From contig CAMFKC010000048.1 of NCBI GenBank assembly GCA_945956975.1, positions 1-9,375 on the forward strand: a stretch of 9,375 nt of DNA, read 5' to 3'. A model generated the notes under the pieces. The model had not been told where the DNA came from. It searched no databases and was given only the letters and a program-made list of their open reading frames with translations. The first letter of the stretch is position 1, and every line of letters begins with the position of its first letter. The position numbers were made by a program, and so were the translations under genes. The DNA comes from an uncultured Methylocystaceae bacterium (lineage in GTDB: Bacteria > Pseudomonadota > Alphaproteobacteria > Rhizobiales > Beijerinckiaceae). Below are positions 4,939 to 9,375 of the stretch, piece by piece.

Positions 4939-5864
4939 AGCTCACACCCTCCGCCGCCGGCGTCTTCCCGATCGCCCCCACGCCCTTCACGCCCGACGGC
5001 GCGATCGATCGGGCGAGCGTCGACCGCCTCTTCGACTTCTATGCGCGCATCGGCTCCGATGGCGTTACTGTGCTGGGCATCATGGGCGAGGCGCCGAAGC
5101 TCGAGCCGCATGAATCGATTGAAATCGTGAAGCGCGCCGTCGCGATCATGGCGGGCAAGCCGGTCATCGTGGGTGTTTCCGCGCCGGGCTTCGCGGCCAT
5201 GCGCGCGCTCGCCCGCGAGGCGATGGAGGCGGGCGCCGCCGGCGTGATGATCGCGCCGCCGGGCGCGCTGCGCACCGACGACCAGATCGTGACCTATTAC
5301 GCGCAGGCCGCTGACGCCATCGGCGCGGACACGCCTTTCGTCGTTCAGGATTACCCGCTCATCACCAGCGTGGTGATGACGCCGGGCGTCATTCGCCGCA
5401 TCGCCACCGACAATGCCAATTGCGTGATGCTCAAGGCCGAGGACTGGCCGGGTCTCGAGAAGATTTCCACGCTGCGCAAGTGGCAGGCGGAGGGATCGCT
5501 GAAGCCGATGTCGATCCTCGTCGCCAACGGCGGCCTGTTCCTCGATTTCGAGATGGAGCGCGGCGCCGACGGCTCGAACACCGGCTACGCCTTTCCCGAG
5601 ATGCTGATCGACGTCGTGCGTCTCTCCAAGGCCGGCGAGCGCGACCGCGCGCATGACCTGTTCGACGCGCATCTCCCGCTGCTGCGCTACGAGCAGCAGC
5701 CGGGCGCGGGCCTCGCGGTGCGCAAATACGTGCTGATGAAGCGCGGCGTGCTTACGCACGATGCGCAGCGGAAGCCCGGCGCCGGCCTGACCGCGACGGC
5801 GAAAACGGAAGTGGATTATCTGCTGCAGCGTCTCGCGCGTGTGGATTCCCGCGCGGCTGTGTGA
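4935..5864 (+). CDS. DHDPS/NAL superfamily aldolase or dehydratase
   Basis: A 309-aa TIM-barrel, class I (Schiff-base) enzyme. GTG 4935 overlaps the RraA-like stop codon (GTGA) and the protein begins MKLTPSAAGVFPIAPTPF, the usual family N-terminus; GAGGTG (4918-4923) is a distant ribosome site. Lys167 (VMLKAED) is the predicted Schiff-base lysine and Tyr140 (VQDYP) the proton-relay tyrosine, at about the spacing seen in DHDPS (133/161 in E. coli). The loop that binds the pyruvate carboxylate in DHDPS (G-T-T-G-E) here reads GIMGE (48-52), so it is not a lysine-biosynthesis DapA. Sugar-acid enzymes such as 2-keto-3-deoxy-L-arabonate dehydratase or 2-keto-3-deoxy-gluconate aldolase are more likely, consistent with the coupled RraA-like gene and the convergent IlvD/Edd dehydratase. 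The exact substrate and whether it cleaves or dehydrates cannot be decided from sequence. Confidence 0.9.
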   Translation: MKLTPSAAGVFPIAPTPFTPDGAIDRASVDRLFDFYARIGSDGVTVLGIMGEAPKLEPHESIEIVKRAVAIMAGKPVIVGVSAPGFAAMRALAREAMEAGAAGVMIAPPGALRTDDQIVTYYAQAADAIGADTPFVVQDYPLITSVVMTPGVIRRIATDNANCVMLKAEDWPGLEKISTLRKWQAEGSLKPMSILVANGGLFLDFEMERGADGSNTGYAFPEMLIDVVRLSKAGERDRAHDLFDAHLPLLRYEQQPGAGLAVRKYVLMKRGVLTHDAQRKPGAGLTATAKTEVDYLLQRLARVDSRAAV

Positions 5865-5872
5865 CGGCGCCC

Positions 5873-6015
5873 CCTTCTCCCGCTTGCGGGAGAAGGTGTC
5901 ATGCGGAGCATGACGGATGATGGCCGTGCCGAAATGCAAAGGTTTGGCCCAGACGCGGCGCCCTCACCCGACCTCGCTTCGCGAGGCCACCCTCTCCCGC
6001 TTCGCAGGAGAGGGG
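5873..6015. repeat. Multi-hairpin intergenic repeat at convergent junction
   Basis: Four hairpins lie in 143 bp. The first has arms CCTTCTCCCGC (5873-5883) and GCGGGAGAAGG (5886-5896). The second is GTCATGC GGA GCATGAC (5898-5914), and the third is CCTCGC TTC GCGAGG (5972-5986). The fourth has arms CCCTCTCC (5990-5997) and GGAGAGGG (6007-6014). The first and fourth are related variants of one CTCCCGCTT core. Such CTCTCCCGC elements are common interspersed repeats in Rhizobiales (family memory). The element fills the whole gap between the stops of the DHDPS-like gene (5864) and the dehydratase (6016) and probably ends or stabilises both messages. Confidence 0.75.
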
Positions 6016-7725
6016 TCACGGGATCGTCCGCGTGATCTCCGGAATGCAGAAATCGAAATCGCAGCCCTGGCCCGCCTGCGTCACCGTCTCGAAATACAGC
6101 TTCTCGTAGCCGCGCTTGCCCTTGCCGTCAGGCAGCGGCGGCAGCGCCGCGCGACGCTTCGCCAGTTCGTCATCGCTGACGAGCAGGTCGATGCGGCGCC
6201 CCTTCGTGTCCAGCCGGATGCGGTCGCCGTTGCGCACCAGCGCGAGCGGTCCGCCGTCGGCCGATTCCGGCGCGATGTGCAGGACGATGGAGCCGAAGGC
6301 CGTGCCGCTCATCCGCGCATCGGAAATGCGCACCATGTCCTTCACGCCGGCCGCAGCCAGCTTCTTCGGGATCGGGATGTAGCCGGCCTCCGGCATGCCT
6401 GGCGCGCCCTTCGGCCCGGCGTTGCGCAGCACGAGCACATCTTCGGCGCGCACGTCGAGCGCGGGATCGTCGAGCCGGGCGGCGAGATCGGCGAGCGAGT
6501 CGAACACGATTGCACGGCCCTCGTGCTGCAGCATGGACGGCGTGGCGGCGGATTGCTTGATGATTGCGCCATCTGGCGCGAGATTGCCGTGCAGCACCGC
6601 GATGCTGCCGCCCGAATGGATCGGGTTCGCGCGCGGGCGCACCACTTCCTGCGGCCATGAGGCCGCTGCGTCGATTGTCTCGCCGAGCGTCTTGCCCGTG
6701 ATGGTCATGCAGTCGAGAGCAAGCTGGTCACGGATTTCGCACAGGATCGCCGCGCAGCCGCCGGCCTTGTGCAGGTCTTCCAGGTAATGCGCGCCGGTCG
6801 GCTTCATGTCGACCAGCACCGGCGTCTCGCCGCCCAGCGCATCGAATTTCTCGAGATCGACGCCGAAGCCGAGCCGTCCTGCCATGGCGGTGAGGTGGAT
6901 GATCGCGTTGGTCGAACCGCCCGCCGCCAGCACGACGCGCAGCGCGTTGACGAAGGCGGCGGGCGTCATGATCTGCGACGGCTTCAGCTTCTCCGCCGCG
7001 ATTGCGACGGCGCGCGCGCCGGTCTGCTCGGCGAGCCGGCGCCGCTCCGCCGAAACCGCGGGCGCCGACGCTGCGCCCGGCAACATCATGCCGAGCGCTT
7101 CGACGGCGAGCGCCATGGTGGAAGCCGTGCCCATGACCGAGCACGTGCCGACGGTCGGCGCCAGTTCGCTGTTGGCCGCCTCGATCGTCTCGGCGTCGAT
7201 CTCGCCGGCGCGATAGCGCGCCCAGAAGCGGCGGCAGTCCGTGCAGGCGCCGATGCGCTCGCCGCGAAACGAGCCCGCGAGCATCGGCCCCGTCACCAGC
7301 ATGATGGCGGGAACATCAGCGCTCGCCGCGCCCATCAGCAGGGCCGGCACGGTCTTGTCGCAGCCGCCGATCAGGATCACGGAATCCATCGGCTGCGCGC
7401 GGATCATTTCCTCCGTATCCATCGCCATGAGATTGCGCAGATACATCGAGGTCGGATTGGCGAAGCTCTCCTGGATGGAGATGACGGGGAAGGGCACGGG
7501 AATCCCGCCTGCGAGCATCACGCCGCGGCTGGCCGCCGCGATCAGGTCGGGCGCATTGGCGTGGCAGGCGTTGTAGCCGGAATCCGTGTTGACGATGCCG
7601 ACGATCGGCCGGGACAGCGCCTCGTCCGTATATCCAAGCGCCTTGATGAAGGCCTTGCGCAGGAAGAGCGAAAAATCCGCATCGCCGTAATTGGCGAGGC
7701 TTTTGCGCATGCCGCTCGTCATCAT
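6016..7725 (-). CDS. IlvD/Edd family sugar-acid dehydratase (Fe-S)
   Basis: A 569-aa dehydratase that removes water from a 2,3-dihydroxy acid to give a 2-keto-3-deoxy acid. Cys54 (NACHAN), Cys122 (GGCDK) and Cys195 (GTCSVMG) are the cluster cysteines. Their spacing of 68 and 73 residues equals that recalled for Rhizobium L-arabonate dehydratase (59/127/200), a [2Fe-2S] enzyme. Glu86, Asp123 and Lys124 (the carbamylated lysine in relatives) fit the Mg site, and Ser473 in DARMSGTAFG is the catalytic serine. The C-terminus GYEKLYFETVTQ...CDFDFC matches the sugar-acid branch rather than IlvD of valine synthesis. ATG 7725 directly follows the upstream TAG; AAGGA (complement of 7730-7734) is 4 nt from it and 7 nt from the second ATG at 7722, so 7722 may be the true start. 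It is last in the MaoC-thioesterase-dehydratase operon. The substrate (arabonate, xylonate, fuconate, galactonate or other) is unresolved. Confidence 0.93.
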   Translation of the reverse strand: MMTSGMRKSLANYGDADFSLFLRKAFIKALGYTDEALSRPIVGIVNTDSGYNACHANAPDLIAAASRGVMLAGGIPVPFPVISIQESFANPTSMYLRNLMAMDTEEMIRAQPMDSVILIGGCDKTVPALLMGAASADVPAIMLVTGPMLAGSFRGERIGACTDCRRFWARYRAGEIDAETIEAANSELAPTVGTCSVMGTASTMALAVEALGMMLPGAASAPAVSAERRRLAEQTGARAVAIAAEKLKPSQIMTPAAFVNALRVVLAAGGSTNAIIHLTAMAGRLGFGVDLEKFDALGGETPVLVDMKPTGAHYLEDLHKAGGCAAILCEIRDQLALDCMTITGKTLGETIDAAASWPQEVVRPRANPIHSGGSIAVLHGNLAPDGAIIKQSAATPSMLQHEGRAIVFDSLADLAARLDDPALDVRAEDVLVLRNAGPKGAPGMPEAGYIPIPKKLAAAGVKDMVRISDARMSGTAFGSIVLHIAPESADGGPLALVRNGDRIRLDTKGRRIDLLVSDDELAKRRAALPPLPDGKGKRGYEKLYFETVTQAGQGCDFDFCIPEITRTIP

Positions 7726-8538
7726 CTATTCCTTGTACCAGGTCACCTGCACGCCGTTTGCCAGCAGGCGTCCATCCTCGCTCCAAAGCGCGCAGGTCTG
7801 GTCGGCGAAGCAATCGTGGAACACGTCGGCATTGGCGTCGCCGAGAACGGGCGCCGCGCCGATGCGCGCGAGTTCATCGCCGCCGACATGGAAATAGGTC
7901 GTCATCGACACCGTCGCCATCGGCTGAAACGTGCCGCGCACCAGCATGATGCGCACGAGGAACGTGTCGGAGAGCGCCGCGAGCGAGACGAAATCGAGCG
8001 GCCGCGCGGGAACGTCCTGCAGCCAGATCAGCGAGCGCGCCGGGCGCAGCACGCCATCGCTGCGCGGGAAATTCCCGAGGTCGCCCTCGATGAATCGCAT
8101 GTCGTAGCGCTGGATCCAGGGCAGGGGGCGGGGAATGGCCGGCGGTGCGACTTCGGCGAAGGCCGGCGCCTTGGGCGCAGCCGTCGGCAGATGCGTCCAT
8201 GTCGGCCGCCGCACGCCGCAGACCACGCTCGCCGTCGCGGCGATCGCGCCGTTCTGCGCCAGCTCCACCGACCAGTGCTGCGTGTTCTTTCCGCCGCGGA
8301 TGAGCCGCGCCTCGATCTCGAACGGGCCATCGGCGATGGCGCCGCAGAAGTTAACCGTCAGCGCGATCGGATCGGCGAGGCGCCGCTCGTCGATCATGAC
8401 GGCGTTGAGCAGCACGGCGGCCGTGACGCCGCCGAAGGGCCCGGCCATGTTGGCGTAGGCGGGGCTCGTCGCGCCGCGCAGAAGCTTTCCGTCGCGCTCG
8501 AGCCGTATCGCCTGGTCGAGCGGGTGCAGGTCGGTCAT
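7726..8538 (-). CDS. Acyl-CoA thioesterase, TesB-like double hotdog
   Basis: A 270-aa protein predicted to hydrolyse acyl-CoA thioesters. The N-terminal hotdog contains GATSPAYANMAGPFGGVTAA (22-41). The C-terminal hotdog has Asp191 (ALSDTFL), Thr214 (SMTTYFH) and Gln264 (NGVQVTWYK), fitting the Asp-Thr-Gln triad of TesB in order and approximate spacing (204/228/278). ATG 8538 (MTDLHPLDQA) is chosen because relatives begin this way and GGA lies 7 nt upstream. ATG 8550 has no ribosome site but would leave only 10 bp after the upstream stop, and an open frame to 8640 would overlap the MaoC gene. It ends with TAG abutting the dehydratase ATG. CoA-ester hydrolysis inside a sugar-acid operon is unexpected; it may release a free acid from a CoA intermediate made with the adjacent hydratase. 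Confidence 0.82.
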   Translation of the reverse strand: MTDLHPLDQAIRLERDGKLLRGATSPAYANMAGPFGGVTAAVLLNAVMIDERRLADPIALTVNFCGAIADGPFEIEARLIRGGKNTQHWSVELAQNGAIAATASVVCGVRRPTWTHLPTAAPKAPAFAEVAPPAIPRPLPWIQRYDMRFIEGDLGNFPRSDGVLRPARSLIWLQDVPARPLDFVSLAALSDTFLVRIMLVRGTFQPMATVSMTTYFHVGGDELARIGAAPVLGDANADVFHDCFADQTCALWSEDGRLLANGVQVTWYKE

Positions 8539-8560
8539 TACGTCATCCATGTTCTGAAAA

Positions 8561-9375
8561 TCAGCCGGCGAAGCCGATGTCGGCTTCCATCGCGAGGCCG
8601 CCCTGCGCATTGCGCGCCCAGAGCTTCGCGCTCCCGCCATCGGCGGACGGCGCGCCGTGGACCGAGAACGGCGCGATGTCGAACAACGGGCTCATCGCGC
8701 GGAAGCGGAAACTCTTCAGCCGCCGCGGATCGTTGCGGCGCGCGAGATCGACCAGCAGCGTCGCAATCAGCGGCCCGTGCACGATCAGGCCCGGATAGCC
8801 CTCGACCCCGGTCACGTAGCTGCGGTCGTAGTGAATGCGATGGCCGTTGAAGGTCAGCGCGGAATAGCGGAACAGCAGCACTTCGTCGGGCGCGATGTCG
8901 CGCGACCAGACCGCGCCCTCCGGCGCGGGCTTGGCCGGCGGCGGCTGTTCGCCGGGCGCGGGCATGTCGCGGTAGACGATGTCGTGCTCCTCTGTGAAGC
9001 AGCCGCCCGAAGACCCCGTGATCTCGTGCCGCACGAGCACGAAGACGAGTTGGCCCGTAGCGCCCGACTTCGCCGTCACGTCGACGATCGTCGACGTGCG
9101 CCGGATCGTGTCGCCGACGCGCAACGGTTCGCGGAAATCGAACCGGCTGCCGGCCCACATGCGGCGCGGAAGCTCGACCGGCGGCAGGAAGCCGCCGCGC
9201 CGTCCATGGCCATCTGGCCCGATTTCGGACTGGCGGTGAACGGGGAGAAAGTAGAGCCAATGCCACAGGTCGGGAAGAACGTCGCCGACCTGTGGCGGCC
9301 GATCGTCGCGATCCAAAGTGGCTGAGAGCGCTGCAACCGGAAAGGTCGTCACGCGATCTTCGTGCGTCTCCGTGC
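8561..9375 (-). CDS. MaoC-type (FAS1-like) CoA hydratase, mesaconyl/itaconyl-CoA hydratase-like; 5' end outside window
   Basis: At least 271 residues of a double-hotdog enoyl-CoA hydratase family that includes mesaconyl-C4-CoA hydratase of the 3-hydroxypropionate cycle and itaconyl-CoA hydratases. The N-terminal block RDDRPPQVGDVLPDLWHWLYF and GGFLPPVELPRRMWAG are strong family signatures. The active-site region RYSALTFNGHRIHYD (residues 162-176 counted from the GTG at 9352) with following GYPGLIVHGPL is the hydratase motif. A GTG at 9352 looks like a start, but the frame stays open to the window edge, reading TETHEDRV just before it. Relatives have about 15-20 residues here, so the real start is probably beyond 9375. 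It is the first visible gene of the minus-strand operon, 22 bp from the ATG chosen for the thioesterase. Such genes often neighbour CoA-transferases or CoA lyases, which would lie outside. Confidence 0.87.
   Translation of the reverse strand, partial: TETHEDRVTTFPVAALSATLDRDDRPPQVGDVLPDLWHWLYFLPVHRQSEIGPDGHGRRGGFLPPVELPRRMWAGSRFDFREPLRVGDTIRRTSTIVDVTAKSGATGQLVFVLVRHEITGSSGGCFTEEHDIVYRDMPAPGEQPPPAKPAPEGAVWSRDIAPDEVLLFRYSALTFNGHRIHYDRSYVTGVEGYPGLIVHGPLIATLLVDLARRNDPRRLKSFRFRAMSPLFDIAPFSVHGAPSADGGSAKLWARNAQGGLAMEADIGFAG

Noticed and set aside
6769..8850. 693-codon open frame on the plus strand
   Set aside because: It is antisense to the dehydratase, thioesterase and hydratase genes, is His/Arg-rich and has no domain motifs. 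It is a GC-content shadow.

Overview
The window is GC-rich DNA with strongly GC-biased third codon positions, alphaproteobacterial in character. A DUF6481 protein, a two-domain UspA of the GGYGHSRLREF type, and intergenic palindromes of the kinds seen in Rhizobiales point to Hyphomicrobiales (Bradyrhizobium/Xanthobacter-like). That placement is an inference from family memory, not a search. It reads as an ordinary chromosomal, metabolic region: there is no transposase, phage gene, CRISPR array, tRNA or rRNA.

Layout. (1) Positions 1-2222, plus strand: the 3' end of an unidentified gene, a 41-aa probable lipoprotein, a fumarylacetoacetate hydrolase (FAH) superfamily enzyme with a twin-arginine signal, and a NUDT19-like NUDIX hydrolase. 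The last three are tightly spaced and probably one operon. (2) A palindromic repeat at 2230-2325 separates these from a minus-strand universal stress protein (2335-3156, GTG start). (3) A 64-aa unknown (plus) and DUF6481 (minus) converge. A rho-independent terminator for the minus strand lies inside the end of the plus-strand gene, so its stop codon forms the hairpin loop. (4) Positions 4237-5864, plus strand: an RraA/HMG-aldolase-like protein overlaps by 4 bp a DHDPS-superfamily aldolase or dehydratase. The 207-bp leader carries a perfect 17-bp interrupted palindrome. (5) A dense hairpin repeat (5873-6015) fills the gap to a convergent minus-strand operon. (6) That operon, in transcription order from the right edge, holds a MaoC-type mesaconyl/itaconyl-CoA hydratase-like protein (5' end outside the window), a TesB-like acyl-CoA thioesterase, and an IlvD/Edd-family sugar-acid dehydratase.

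How the genes may work together (inference): an IlvD/Edd dehydratase makes a 2-keto-3-deoxy acid. A DHDPS-superfamily Schiff-base enzyme and an RraA-type metal-dependent aldolase could process it or its products. FAH enzymes also act on 2-oxo or 2,4-dioxo acids. This resembles non-phosphorylative sugar-acid catabolism, here with CoA-ester enzymes (MaoC, thioesterase) attached. The substrate cannot be read from the sequence. The least expected points are the Tat signal on the FAH enzyme, the non-canonical pyruvate-binding motif of the DHDPS-like protein, and the pairing of CoA-hydratase/thioesterase genes with a sugar-acid dehydratase.
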